In this document: positions 26,909-35,409 of the stretch, piece after piece
How the letters are laid out: each line of letters begins with the position of its first letter
Position numbering within the stretch: position 1 is the first letter of the stretch
Assembly: GCF_021277265.1 (NCBI RefSeq)
Contig: NZ_JAJSOH010000014.1
Span: forward strand, 124,001-188,000
Source of the DNA: Kineosporia rhizophila
GTDB taxonomy: Bacteria > Actinomycetota > Actinomycetes > Actinomycetales > Kineosporiaceae
Direction: 5' to 3'
Length of the DNA stretch: 64,000 nt
Made by a program: the position numbers and the translations under genes
The notes under the pieces: generated by a model
What the model saw: the letters and a program-made list of their open reading frames with translations, nothing else
What the model was told of the DNA's origin: nothing
Databases searched by the model: none

Positions 26909-28023
26909 GCCTCCAGACTAGGAAGACCGGCCCGATCGTTCCTGGCTGTGCTGCTCCCACCCAGTTCCCGCAGGGCCCGCAGGAACTGGTCGTTCTCGGC
27001 CGGTGTGCCGGTGGTGACCCGAAGGTGGCCGGCGACCCCGACGTCTCTGATCAGGACCCCGGCGTCCAGGAGCCGACGCCAGACGCCAGGAGCGTCGGGT
27101 ACTTGGAAGAGCACGAAATTGGCGTCCGATTCGACCACCGTCAGCTCCAGGAAACGCATTTCGGCAATGAGCCGGTCCCGTTCCTTCTTCGTGTCCTCGA
27201 CGTGCTGCAACAGGCCCTTCCGGTGACGCAGGGCCGCACCGGCAATGGCCTGGGTGACCGTGGACAGGTGGTAGGGCAGGCGCACCAGCTGTAGTGCGTC
27301 GATCACGCGCGAGTCGGCGGTCAGGTAGCCCACGCGTGCCCCGGCGAAGCCGAAGGCCTTGGACATGGTGCGACTGACCACCAGCCGCGGCCGGTTCTCC
27401 AGCAGGCTGAGAAGCGATTCCTCGTGGGAGAACTCGATGTAGGCCTCGTCCAGCACCAGAAGCCCGCCGAATGCGTCGTGCACCGCCAGTACCGTCTCTG
27501 GATCGAGGGAGAGGCCGGTGGGGTTGTTCGGCGTGCAGAGGAACACCACGTCGGGTTGTTCTTCGCGGATGACCGCCACGGCTGCGTCCGGGTCGAGCGT
27601 GAAGTCCGGGCGGCGCGGTCCCGAGATGTACCGGGAACCGGTGGATTCGGCGATGGTGCGGTGCATGGAATAGGTGGGCTCGAAGCCCAGAACTGTCCGC
27701 CCCGGACCGGCGTAGGCCTGCATCAGCTGCTGGAGGACTTCGTTGGAACCGTTGGCGGCCCAGACCTGTTCGAACGTGCGGGTCACGCCGGTGGACTCGC
27801 TCAGATATGCGGCCAGGGCGGTGCGCAGTTCGACGGCGTCGCGGTCGGGGTAGCGATTCAGATCAAGGACGGCCTTGGTCACCGACGCGGTGATGTCGGC
27901 GACCAGTTCGGGGCCGGGTGGGTAGGGGCTTTCGTTGGTGTTGAGCCGCACGGGCACGTCGAGCTGGGGTGCTCCGTACGGAGACTTGCCCCTGAGCTCC
28001 GGCCGGATCGGGGCGAGGGTCAT
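26905..28023 (-). CDS. hisC: Histidinol-phosphate aminotransferase-like enzyme
   Basis: A 372-residue fold-type I PLP aminotransferase of the HisC family: [13 protein letters not shown] at the start, NPTG in [18 protein letters not shown], and the PLP lysine in [17 protein letters not shown]. HisC exchanges the amino group between glutamate and imidazole-acetol phosphate in histidine synthesis. No other his gene is nearby, so it may be a second copy acting on an aromatic acid such as phenylpyruvate. Start at ATG 28023 is fixed by AAGGAGAG upstream; an ATG 11 codons earlier lacks this. Confidence 0.85.
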   Translation of the reverse strand: MTLAPIRPELRGKSPYGAPQLDVPVRLNTNESPYPPGPELVADITASVTKAVLDLNRYPDRDAVELRTALAAYLSESTGVTRTFEQVWAANGSNEVLQQLMQAYAGPGRTVLGFEPTYSMHRTIAESTGSRYISGPRRPDFTLDPDAAVAVIREEQPDVVFLCTPNNPTGLSLDPETVLAVHDAFGGLLVLDEAYIEFSHEESLLSLLENRPRLVVSRTMSKAFGFAGARVGYLTADSRVIDALQLVRLPYHLSTVTQAIAGAALRHRKGLLQHVEDTKKERDRLIAEMRFLELTVVESDANFVLFQVPDAPGVWRRLLDAGVLIRDVGVAGHLRVTTGTPAENDQFLRALRELGGSSTARNDRAGLPSLEA

Positions 28024-28126
28024 GACGGGCTCTCCTTCGGTTCCAGGCGACTGCAAAGGTATGTATGTTTAAGACCCTGAGGGACGGACACGGCTTCGCG
28101 CAAGCCCGGATCTCGGTGCATTAAAG

Positions 28127-28134
28127 ATCTAGAT
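28127..28134. promoter_or_regulatory. ATCTAGAT palindrome, candidate GntR/HutC operator
   Basis: An 8-base perfect palindrome in an AT-rich patch (TTAAAGATCTAGATGTT) 42 bases before the EIIC-like gene. HutC-subfamily GntR proteins bind sites with a central TCTAGA or similar core, and such a regulator is encoded at 29817. Inference only. Confidence 0.35.
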
Positions 28135-28175
28135 GTTCCAGGCCAGGCTGATGAGACCGGGAAGAGACAAGTCGG

Positions 28176-29783
28176 ATGACCAACGACACCGCGAGAACGG
28201 TTGCCGTGCTGGGCAGCAGTGGCGGGAATCTGCGCAGCCACGGCGGTGACGACCCGGCCCGGCTGCTCGCCGAGGTGGCCCGCCAGGTCCGGGCGGCCGG
28301 CCTCGGTCTGGGCGCGGTCCAGTTCGTGGCGGCCCAGGCCTCGATGGACGGGATCGACGACTCGACCGCCGCTGAGCTGTGGGCCCTGGTCGAGGGGCGG
28401 CCGACGGTGGTCGCGCAGGGGCCGCTCAGCGAGGTCAACGTGGCCGCACGGGCTGCCGACGCCCAGCTCGCCGAGCGGGTGGAGTCCGGCGAGATCGACG
28501 CGCTGATCCTGGTCAGCGCAGATCCCACCGACACCAATGCGGCCACGGTGAGGGCCGCCGTGGCCCAGGGGCTGCCCGCGGCCGGTACCGGCGGCACCTC
28601 GATCGCCAACGCCCAGCAGGCGGGCCTCAACCTGGTGGCGGTCTCCGGCACCACCGGCACCACCTCGACCACCCGCGCGGTCTCCTACGTCGCGGGCCTG
28701 GCCCGGCACTGGAAGATCCGCTACCAGCCTCTCCTGGGCGGCTCGTCGGAAAGTTCAGCCGTCGAAGGGCCGGCCTGGAGGCGAATCAGCATCCGCGGGA
28801 TCATGGTCGGTTCGATCCCTGCCTTCATCGCCCTGGCCCTGGTGCTGGCGATCAGCAAGATCCCCGGCCTGCAGAGCCTGACCGAGGTCTTCGACCTGCT
28901 GATGGCCGGTCTGCCGGTGGTGGTGGCCGCGGTGGCCGCCCGCCGGGTCTCCGCCCTGGACGAGGTCGGCCTGGTGGCCGGCGCCGTGACCGGGGTGCTG
29001 GCCGTCGAAGGGGGAATCCTCGGTGGGCTGGTCGGCGGTGTGCTGTCCGGCCTGATCGCGGCCCGGCTGATCGGCTGGACGCTGTCGAACCGCTTCCCGG
29101 CCACCACCGCCAACATCGTCACCGGGGCGGTCGCCGGCCTGCTGCCCGGTCTGCTGGTGCACTACGCCCTCGCCCCGGTGACCAGCGCGGTGGGGGACGG
29201 GGTGAAGGACGGCATCGAGGCCGCCCTGGACTTCTCCCCGGTGATGGCCGGGGCCCTGGCCGGTGCGGCGATCTGGTTCGCGATCATCGGCGGGGTCTAC
29301 CACTCGGTGATCCTGCCGCTGGTGCTGCTGGAGATGGGGCAGAAGGGCCACAGCTTCTTCGGCGCCGTCGACATGGTCGGCCTGGTCATGGTCAGCCTGG
29401 GGATCACGCTGGCCAACGCGGTGAAGCCGCGCACCAGCGGTGAGCGTGCCCTGGCCGGTTCCGGGGCGGCGGTGAACTTCTTCTTCGGCACCTTCGTCGA
29501 GGCCTCGTACCCGTTCATGTTCGGCGACAAGCGGATCTTCGCTACGGCGGTCGGTGCCTCCACCGTAGGTGGCGCCCTGGTCGGGGTTTTCGGAGTCGAG
29601 GCCTCGGCCTACCTGCCGGCGTTCATGGCCCCGTTCATCGCCACCAGCGCGGGCGGGATGGTCGTCGCGATGCTCGCCGCCGCAGGCCTGGCCTTCGTGT
29701 TCACCCTGCTGATCAATCTGCACCACCTACGCCGCACCGCCGCCTCGGCCCCGGAACCGGACTTGGCCCCGGCCGTGGTGTAG
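28176..29783 (+). CDS. EIIC-like membrane protein with N-terminal soluble domain
   Basis: A 535-residue protein. Residues 1-190 form a soluble alpha/beta domain (VAVLGSSGGNLRSHGG ... GTGGTSIANAQQAG ... SGTTGTTSTTRAVSY). Residues 205-520 have about nine membrane helices resembling a PTS EIIC of the fructose/mannitol superfamily (YHSVILPLVLLEMGQKG, GTFVEASYPFMFGDKR). No EIIA or EIIB domain or gene is visible, so phosphotransfer coupling is not shown. GGGAAGAG precedes the ATG. A GntR regulator follows after 33 bases. I cannot name the substrate, and the N-terminal domain is not one I recognise with confidence. Confidence 0.7.
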   Translation: MTNDTARTVAVLGSSGGNLRSHGGDDPARLLAEVARQVRAAGLGLGAVQFVAAQASMDGIDDSTAAELWALVEGRPTVVAQGPLSEVNVAARAADAQLAERVESGEIDALILVSADPTDTNAATVRAAVAQGLPAAGTGGTSIANAQQAGLNLVAVSGTTGTTSTTRAVSYVAGLARHWKIRYQPLLGGSSESSAVEGPAWRRISIRGIMVGSIPAFIALALVLAISKIPGLQSLTEVFDLLMAGLPVVVAAVAARRVSALDEVGLVAGAVTGVLAVEGGILGGLVGGVLSGLIAARLIGWTLSNRFPATTANIVTGAVAGLLPGLLVHYALAPVTSAVGDGVKDGIEAALDFSPVMAGALAGAAIWFAIIGGVYHSVILPLVLLEMGQKGHSFFGAVDMVGLVMVSLGITLANAVKPRTSGERALAGSGAAVNFFFGTFVEASYPFMFGDKRIFATAVGASTVGGALVGVFGVEASAYLPAFMAPFIATSAGGMVVAMLAAAGLAFVFTLLINLHHLRRTAASAPEPDLAPAVV

Positions 29784-29816
29784 TAGACGGGAGATCCGGA
29801 CGGGGCGAGGAGCAGG

Positions 29817-30614
29817 ATGAGTCGGCGAGCGGGGGCACGGGTTCCGCTGCACGAGCAGATGTACACGGTCATCCGCGCCCGCATCGAGTCCCGCGAGTGG
29901 GGCCGGGGCCACCAGCTCCCGCCGGAATGGCAGCTGGCCGAGGAGTTCGGAGTCAGCCGGGGCACCACCCGTCAGGCCGTCACCCGCCTGGTCAACGAGG
30001 GCCTGCTCGACCGCTCGGCGGGCCGGGGCACCTTCGTGACCGGCGGGCGTCCACTGGCCTACCGGGTCAGCGACCTGCTCGGGTTCGGCCGCCGGATCAG
30101 CGAGAGCGGCCGGACACCGAGCTCCCGGGTTGTCCGGGTGGAGGTGACCGAACGCTCGGCCGCGCACGACAGCTTCGCCTTCGCCACCGGCGTCCACAAA
30201 CTGCTCCTGATCGAACGGGTGCGCCGGGCCGACGACGTGCCGGTCGCGCTGGAGCAGATCCACCTGCCCTGGCCGCGTTTCGCCGGCCTGGCCGACATGG
30301 ACCTGGAGAAGGCCGGGGTGTACGACACGCTGGAGGCCGACTTCGGCGTGGAGATCCAGCTCGGCGACTTCGACCTGACCATCGCCGATCTCGACGAGGA
30401 ACAGGCCGGGCTGCTCACCGAGAGCCCGGGGGCGCCGGTGTTCCTGATGCAGGGCTCGGTGGTCGACTACCAGGAGACGGTGATCGCCGGGATCCGCTCG
30501 TACTACCGGCGCGACACGTTCTCGTTCCAGTTCGCGATGACCCGGCGCGGGCCCGGTCAGACCCCTGCCCGGCCGCTCAACCCGGTGCTCAGGCCGGGGG
30601 CAGGACTTCCCTGA
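29817..30614 (+). CDS. GntR/HutC-family regulator (UTRA domain)
   Basis: A 265-residue regulator: winged helix-turn-helix (about 10-75, QLPPEWQLAEEFGVSRGTTRQAVTRLVNEGLL, then GRGTFV) and a UTRA ligand-binding domain (about 95-245). Regulators of this type sense sugars or sugar phosphates and control transport genes. The EIIC-like gene directly upstream in the same direction is its probable target. The 3' end overlaps the convergent TetR gene by 26 bases. Confidence 0.9.
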   Translation: MSRRAGARVPLHEQMYTVIRARIESREWGRGHQLPPEWQLAEEFGVSRGTTRQAVTRLVNEGLLDRSAGRGTFVTGGRPLAYRVSDLLGFGRRISESGRTPSSRVVRVEVTERSAAHDSFAFATGVHKLLLIERVRRADDVPVALEQIHLPWPRFAGLADMDLEKAGVYDTLEADFGVEIQLGDFDLTIADLDEEQAGLLTESPGAPVFLMQGSVVDYQETVIAGIRSYYRRDTFSFQFAMTRRGPGQTPARPLNPVLRPGAGLP

Positions 30615-31206
30615 CCAGCTGCTGGTGGAGCCACTCGGCCGCCTGGGGCGGTGACCAGGCCAGCTCGTCGGTCAGGGTGAAGTACGAGGCGTTGCCCAGG
30701 TAGTACCAGAACACGTCGGCCGCCCGGTCGGCGCTCACCCCCGGCCGCAGGCCACCGAGTTCGTCGAGCCGGCGGGCGGCCAGCACCATTCCCTGGCGCA
30801 TGCCCGCATTGGCCAGCGCCAGCGTCTCGCGTACCGCCGCCTCCTGCGGGGCCGCCGCGATCACCTGCCGCATCAGCGGTGACCAGCTCTCGAACATCGC
30901 CCGGGTGGCTTCGACCAGGTACGCCACCAGCTCGGCGGGATCGCTCTGGGCCAGGATCTGCTGGTACGCCTGCTCGGCCTCGCTGCTGTTCACGCCCTCC
31001 TGGATGAGGGCCAGCAGAAGCCCGCTCTTGCCACCGCCCACGGCGTACACGGTGGGGGCGGCGACCCGGGCCTGAGACGCGATGTCGTCGACCTTGGTGC
31101 CGAAATAGCCACGTTCCACGAAGAGTTCGCGAGCTGCGGTGAGGATGGCCTGCCGGGTGGCGGCTGCGTACTCCGCCCGTCGGCCGCCGGCTTTCTGAGG
31201 TGTCAC
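30589..31206 (-). CDS. TetR-family regulator divergent from a glycosyltransferase
   Basis: A 205-residue TetR protein with helix-turn-helix TKVDDIASQARVAAPTVYAVGGGKSGLL (about 36-63), in which the usual YxxFxxK is replaced by VYAVGGGKSG, a variant known in actinobacterial TetR proteins. The divergent gene starts at 31299 and an inverted repeat between them (31235-31265) is a likely operator. The ligand domain gives no hint. Confidence 0.9.
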   Translation of the reverse strand: MTPQKAGGRRAEYAAATRQAILTAARELFVERGYFGTKVDDIASQARVAAPTVYAVGGGKSGLLLALIQEGVNSSEAEQAYQQILAQSDPAELVAYLVEATRAMFESWSPLMRQVIAAAPQEAAVRETLALANAGMRQGMVLAARRLDELGGLRPGVSADRAADVFWYYLGNASYFTLTDELAWSPPQAAEWLHQQLVREVLPPA

Positions 31207-31234
31207 TCCGTGATCGTAGCCTCGACCGGTCAGG

Positions 31235-31265
31235 AGAGTGCGCTACTGTCGATATAGCCCACTCT
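31235..31265. promoter_or_regulatory. Inverted repeat, probable TetR operator
   Basis: Arms AGAGTGCGCTA (31235-31245) and TAGCCCACTCT (31255-31265) match in 10 of 11 positions around a 9-base spacer. It lies between the divergent TetR and glycosyltransferase genes and includes TATAGC, a possible -10. Confidence 0.6.
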
Positions 31266-31298
31266 ATTGAACTGGCCGAGATCAGGGAGTTGATCGAC

Positions 31299-32426
31299 GT
31301 GCGCATCCTCTTCAGCAGTTGCCCGGCCTTCGGGCACCTGCTGCCCATGCTGCCGCTGGCCCGCGCGGCCGGACGGGCCGGTCACGAGGTGGCCTTCCTG
31401 ACCCATCCCTCGATGGTGCAGCAGGTGCCCTCGTTCCCGGTGCTGGCCGCCGGGCCGAGCATCGAGCAGACGCTGGCCGAGGTGTTCCGTCGCTCCGGGG
31501 TAGACGCCCGGGACGTGCCGCTGGACGACAATGCCGCGGCCGCCCAGGCCCCGATCGACTTCTTCGTCCGGGCCCGGACGGATCTCGGCGCGGCCGAGGC
31601 GCTGGCCGCGGCCAAGGACTTCGTTCCCGACCTGGTGATCGCCGACATGGCCGACCAGCTTGGCCCTTTCGCGGCCGACGCCATCGGGGTGCCGTGGGCG
31701 CTGCACGGGGGCAGCCTGCCGCTGAGCCCAGCCCTGGCCACCTACATCGAGCAGGCTGCCGTCGAGCGGTTCGCACAGGAAGGCGTGGTGCGCACGCAGC
31801 CGGTGGCCTACTTCGATCCCTGGCCCGATGTGCTGCTCGAGCCCACCGACGCGTACCCGGCGGAACGCATTGCCGTGCAGGCCGAACCGCATGCGGGGGA
31901 GGGCCCGGTCTGGCAGCGCCCGCCGTTCCCGGGCCGGGAAGACCGCCCCACCGTGCTGCTGACCCTGGGCACCATCGTGGAGGAACCGCAGGCGCTCGCG
32001 GCGGCGCTGGATTCGCTGTTGCAGCAGGACGTCAACGTGGTCCTCGCCCCGCACACCGACGTCGATCTCGAGGTGGACCCGTCCCGCGTGTGTGTGGCCG
32101 GGTTCGTGCCGATGCGCGATCTGCTCGACAGCGGCATCGACGTGGTGGTCAGCGCGGCCGGGGCCGGCACGGTGCTCTCGTCGCTGAGCGCGGGCATCCC
32201 GATGGTGCTGCTGCCCTTCGGTCTGGACAAGCCGATGAACTCCGCCCGGGTGCAGGCGGCCGGGGCGGGCCGGGTGGTCTCGTCGGCTCAGCAGGTCGGC
32301 CCAGCCGTGCACGACGTTCTCGCCGAACCTTCGTTCGCTGCAGCGGCCGCGCGGATCAGCGCGTCGGTGAAGGCGCAGAACACGCCCGACACGGCCCTGG
32401 CCCTGCTGCTCGAGCGTCAGGCGTAG
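31299..32426 (+). CDS. UDP-glycosyltransferase-like (MGT/GT1) enzyme
   Basis: A 375-residue GT-B glycosyltransferase of the GT1/macrolide type. The N-terminal domain begins RILFSSCPAFGHLLPMLPLARAA. The C-terminal donor domain has the family segment around VCVAGFVPMRDLLDSGIDVVVSAAGAGTVLSSLSAGIPMVLLP, with AAGAGT in place of the usual HGGxGT: the histidine that contacts the diphosphate is replaced by alanine. That change may lower or alter activity. Usually such enzymes glycosylate small molecules, including antibiotics. Start GTG 31299 is chosen for AGGGAG nine bases upstream. Probably repressed by the divergent TetR protein. Confidence 0.85.
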   Translation: MRILFSSCPAFGHLLPMLPLARAAGRAGHEVAFLTHPSMVQQVPSFPVLAAGPSIEQTLAEVFRRSGVDARDVPLDDNAAAAQAPIDFFVRARTDLGAAEALAAAKDFVPDLVIADMADQLGPFAADAIGVPWALHGGSLPLSPALATYIEQAAVERFAQEGVVRTQPVAYFDPWPDVLLEPTDAYPAERIAVQAEPHAGEGPVWQRPPFPGREDRPTVLLTLGTIVEEPQALAAALDSLLQQDVNVVLAPHTDVDLEVDPSRVCVAGFVPMRDLLDSGIDVVVSAAGAGTVLSSLSAGIPMVLLPFGLDKPMNSARVQAAGAGRVVSSAQQVGPAVHDVLAEPSFAAAAARISASVKAQNTPDTALALLLERQA

Positions 32427-33373
32427 CGCGAGGCCAGCAGTGCGGCCCGGCGGTGCAGAGTTGCCCGCAGCGACTCGGGGGCCAGGGCCTCCGCGTCACT
32501 GCCCAGTTGCCACAGCGACCATTCGGCGTGCTGCGCGTTCTGGAAGGTGACCTCCAAGTGCAGCCAGCCCTCCTCGTCGGGATCGAGGGCCCGCACGGCC
32601 AGGGCGCTGTCGGCCAGCTCCTCGCGGCGGGTGGGGTTCACCCGGATCCAGGCGGTGAGCTGGTCGGCCGAAAGGAACCGGGCGCAGTGCTCACGCCACA
32701 TCCGCTCCAGGTCGACGGCGGTGGAGCGCTGCGCTGTCTCCGGCAGACTCTCGGCGGCCAGCACCCGGGACAGCCGGTACGCGCGCTCCTGGCCGTTACG
32801 GGTGGCCAGCAGATAGCCCCGGCCCCGGGCGGTGACCAGGCCGACCGGCTCGACCGTGCGCCACTGCGCCGTCTGGTCGGTCGCGGCGTAGCGGATGCGC
32901 AGCCGTAGCCCTTCCAGCACGGCCCGGCGCACCTCACCCATCGGCGTCGGCTCGGCCGGCGCCAACCCGTGGGCCAGGAGGTCGTGCTCCGGATCGACCA
33001 GGAGCCGGCGGGCCGCGTCTCCAGCCATCACCCGGTGCTCCTCCGGCAGCGCGTCCAGAACCTTGCGTACGGCCGAGGCCAGCGCCGAGCCGAGGCCGAA
33101 CACCTGCTCCCCGCGACCGGACCCGGCCACCACCAGGGCCAGGGCCTCTTCGCGGTTCAGACCGGTGAGCTCGGTGGCGAAGCCCGGCAGCAGGGCGAAC
33201 CCGCCGTTGCGGCCGCGCTCGGCGTAGACCGGCACGCCGGCCGCCGACAACGCCTCGACGTCGCGCAGCACGGTGCGGGTGGAGACCTCGAGCTCACGGG
33301 CCAGCGTGGGGGCGGTCATCCGGCCCCGGGTGCGCAACAACAACACCAGCGCCACCAACCGGTCTGCCCGCAC
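32417..33373 (-). CDS. HTH-WYL domain transcription regulator (YafY type)
   Basis: A 318-residue regulator: an N-terminal winged helix (MTAPTLARELEVSTRTVLRDVEALSAAGVPV), a linker, a WYL domain (about 140-225) and the WCX C-terminal extension. WYL domains bind ligands, often nucleic acid or nucleotides. The divergent RidA gene starts 91 bases away, and a perfect 13-bp inverted repeat between them is almost certainly its operator. The 3' end overlaps the convergent glycosyltransferase by 10 bases. Confidence 0.9.
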   Translation of the reverse strand: MRADRLVALVLLLRTRGRMTAPTLARELEVSTRTVLRDVEALSAAGVPVYAERGRNGGFALLPGFATELTGLNREEALALVVAGSGRGEQVFGLGSALASAVRKVLDALPEEHRVMAGDAARRLLVDPEHDLLAHGLAPAEPTPMGEVRRAVLEGLRLRIRYAATDQTAQWRTVEPVGLVTARGRGYLLATRNGQERAYRLSRVLAAESLPETAQRSTAVDLERMWREHCARFLSADQLTAWIRVNPTRREELADSALAVRALDPDEEGWLHLEVTFQNAQHAEWSLWQLGSDAEALAPESLRATLHRRAALLASRYA

Positions 33374-33386
33374 GGGAAAAGCGTAA

Positions 33387-33417
33387 CCAATACCTGACAG
33401 TCGGTGTCAGGTATTGG
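33387..33417. promoter_or_regulatory. Perfect inverted repeat, probable WYL-regulator operator
   Basis: CCAATACCTGACA (33387-33399) and TGTCAGGTATTGG (33405-33417) are exact inverted repeats of 13 bases around GTCGG. The site starts 14 bases upstream of the WYL gene's start codon and 47 bases before RidA, so one dimer could repress both directions. Confidence 0.75.
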
Positions 33418-33464
33418 CTGGGATGGTGCTGCCGGTGGAGATTCCGAGGGGGATGGAGCACGAC

Positions 33465-33866
33465 ATGACAGTGCAGCGAAGTGCGGTCAACCCGGTGACC
33501 TGGTCGCTGGCCATGGGTTTCAACCAGGGAGAGCTGGTGTCGGGGCACACCCGCACGCTGTTCGTCTCCGGGCAGACCGCGATGAGCAGCGAGGGCCGGC
33601 CCGAGCACGAGGGAGACATGGCGGGCCAGCTGGGGCTCAGCCTGGACAACCTCGAGGCCGTGCTGCGGGAGGCCGGCCTGGCCCTGGGCGACCTGGTCCG
33701 GCTCAACGTCTACACCACCGACGTCGACCTGCTGTTCGAGCACTACGGGGTGCTGGCCGGCCGGTTGGCGGCCGTCCCGGTCGCCCCGGCCACCACCATG
33801 CTCGGGGTCACCCGGCTGGCGATCCCCGGGCAGCTGGTCGAGCTGGAAGGCACCGCGGTGAGCTGA
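33465..33866 (+). CDS. RidA/YjgF-family protein
   Basis: A 133-residue RidA-family protein (FVSGQTAMSSEG, QLGLSLDNLEAVLREAGLALGDLVRLNVYTTD, PATTMLGVTRLAIPGQLVELEGTAV). RidA proteins hydrolyse reactive enamine/imine intermediates made by PLP enzymes; others in the family have different roles. The arginine that defines true RidA (in the RV-E/R region) is not obvious, so it may belong to another subgroup. GGAG lies 6 bases before ATG 33465; ATG 33453 is an alternative. Divergent from and probably controlled by the WYL regulator. Confidence 0.88.
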   Translation: MTVQRSAVNPVTWSLAMGFNQGELVSGHTRTLFVSGQTAMSSEGRPEHEGDMAGQLGLSLDNLEAVLREAGLALGDLVRLNVYTTDVDLLFEHYGVLAGRLAAVPVAPATTMLGVTRLAIPGQLVELEGTAVS

Positions 33867-33894
33867 AGGGTGGGCTGAGTCCGGGGAAGAAAGG

Positions 33895-33930
33895 CCGAAG
33901 GGCGCCACCGGTGACGGCAGCGCCCTTCGG
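33895..33930. terminator. Bidirectional hairpin between RidA and TPR genes
   Basis: An 11-bp perfect stem (33895-33905 with 33920-33930) around a 14-base loop, in the 80-base gap between two convergent genes. Confidence 0.7.
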
Positions 33931-33946
33931 TGAGAACTCCTGCGGC

Positions 33947-34282
33947 TCAGGCGACTCCGAAGCCGTCGGCGATCCGGTGGAAGCGGGCCGACTCCACCTT
34001 CTCGTTACGCCGGTACAGGGTGCGGGCCAGCACCCGGTGCGCCCAGCCGTTGGCCGGGTTCTGCTCGATCAGCCGGCGCAGGACCCGCTCGGCCTTGTTC
34101 AGCTGGGCGGAGTTGAAGTAGATCCGGGCCAGCAGCTCGAGGTACGACTCCGGCAGCGACTCGTACTTCTCGAGCGGGGCGGCGACCTGCGCGGCCTCGA
34201 TCACCAGGCCCAGTTCGATCAGGGTCTGCGCGCGCCGGTAGCGGTCGTGGGTGCTCTCGTCGATGGTCAGGTTCTCGCTCAC
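33947..34282 (-). CDS. Small tetratricopeptide-repeat protein
   Basis: A 111-residue all-helical protein with two to three TPR units (RYRRAQTLIELGLVIEAAQVA, SYLELLARIYFNSAQLNKAERVLRRLIEQNP, GWAHRVLARTLYRR). It has no signal or membrane helix and no enzyme motif, so it is probably a cytoplasmic protein-binding adaptor. It lies upstream of no visible partner; the LppX-like lipoprotein gene upstream in the same direction ends 50 bases before its start codon and could be cotranscribed. Confidence 0.8.
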   Translation of the reverse strand: MSENLTIDESTHDRYRRAQTLIELGLVIEAAQVAAPLEKYESLPESYLELLARIYFNSAQLNKAERVLRRLIEQNPANGWAHRVLARTLYRRNEKVESARFHRIADGFGVA

Positions 34283-34332
34283 GGCCTGCTCAACCAGCCC
34301 GGGGCCCTGCGCATTCCAGGCTCGTTCCGGGG

Positions 34333-35145
34333 TCAGAAGTTGCCGGAGGCGAGGTCCTCGGCGGAGATCGGGTCGGCCGGGGCCTTGATCTTCAGCTTCT
34401 TGTTCCAGTTGGTGTAGATGCCGCTGGCCTCGGGGTCCTGGTAGGAGACCAGCTCGCCGGAGCCGTCGGCCGCGATGTAGGTGGTGCCCTTCTCCGACTC
34501 GGTCTTCAGGCCGATGGTCTCGCGGCCGGCGATCTTCTTGCCCTCCACCCGGACCAGGTCGTCACCCTCGTACGAGAGGTCGACCAGGTCGGTGACCACG
34601 AAGTCGACGTCCATCACGTCGTACATGTCGGCCATGTCCTTGTCCTTGCGGGAGAACTCCATCCACCGCCCGGACATCAGGTCGATCACCGCCTGGTCGC
34701 CGGCCGCGATGTCCTTGAGCATGTCCTTGCCGGGACGGAAGTAGCCCTGCTCACCGATGATGGTGAGGTTCATCGAGCCTTCCTTGGGCACGGTCAGCTT
34801 GCCGGTGGCCCGCCCCGCCCGCGAGATCTTCATGTTGTAGCGGATCTTGCCGCCCTTGTCGGCGTAGGCCAGCTTGACCTGCACGGTCTTGGCCTTCTTG
34901 GCCTTCTCGTTGGCCAGGGCGAGGATCTCCTGCGGCTCCATCCCGGCGTACGGTTCGGCCGCGGCGTCGTCACCCTCACCCTCGGCGGCCGGCTGCGAGG
35001 CCTTGGACTCCGCGGTGGCCTTCGAGGCCGGCGCCTCGTCGTCGCCGCCACCGCAACCGGCCAGGATCAGGGAGCCGGCCAGGGCCGAGGCGATGGTGAC
35101 GGTGATGGAGCGGGCGGTGCGGGACCGGCTGACACTGGCAGACAA
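34333..35145 (-). CDS. LppX/LprG-like lipoprotein, first paralogue
   Basis: A 270-residue lipoprotein. The signal ends in lipobox LAGC at about residue 31, followed by a Gly/Asp/Ala-rich linker and a domain of the LppX/LprAFG type, a half-barrel that in mycobacteria carries lipids across the envelope. It shares order and motifs (EPYAGxxPxEILxLA, YxAADGSGELV, NWNKKLKIKAP) with the gene at 37004-37822. Start TTG 35145 is chosen because the 19 bases before it (CCCAGCGAACGGATTCGCC) are the same as those before the ATG of the paralogue. An ATG 19 codons upstream would put non-signal residues in front. Confidence 0.82.
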   Translation of the reverse strand: MSASVSRSRTARSITVTIASALAGSLILAGCGGGDDEAPASKATAESKASQPAAEGEGDDAAAEPYAGMEPQEILALANEKAKKAKTVQVKLAYADKGGKIRYNMKISRAGRATGKLTVPKEGSMNLTIIGEQGYFRPGKDMLKDIAAGDQAVIDLMSGRWMEFSRKDKDMADMYDVMDVDFVVTDLVDLSYEGDDLVRVEGKKIAGRETIGLKTESEKGTTYIAADGSGELVSYQDPEASGIYTNWNKKLKIKAPADPISAEDLASGNF

Positions 35146-35274
35146 GGCGAATCCGTTCGCTGGGACTGAGCGCGCCTGTCCGGATCGGCCGGGGCGCCGC
35201 ACTACGCACGTGCCCGCCGAGCTTAAGTTTCGCTTGAGGCGAGTGAGGCCTGTTTACCCAATTTCTCCCCGGCT

Positions 35275-35294
35275 GATTCTCAGCCGATTCTCAG
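35275..35294. promoter_or_regulatory. GATTCTCAG direct repeat with 11-base period
   Basis: GATTCTCAG at 35275-35283 and again at 35286-35294. The one-turn spacing suits an OmpR-family response regulator. It lies midway between the divergent lipoprotein (35145) and protease (35410) genes, in a 264-base non-coding region that shows no other clear element. Confidence 0.45.
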
Positions 35295-35409
35295 GTTGCG
35301 CCGAACGGATGAAGCCGATCATGAAACGCATTCCGGCGATCACCCGGCGCCTCTCCAGGGGCGCCTCACCCTTCCTGTGGGGCTCGACAATCCCGCCCGG
35401 AGGGCTGAG

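Noticed and set aside
26905-28023. HisC as part of a histidine operon or of the Dpg cluster
   Set aside because: No other his gene is near, and it is over 21 kb from the Dpg genes with unrelated genes between.
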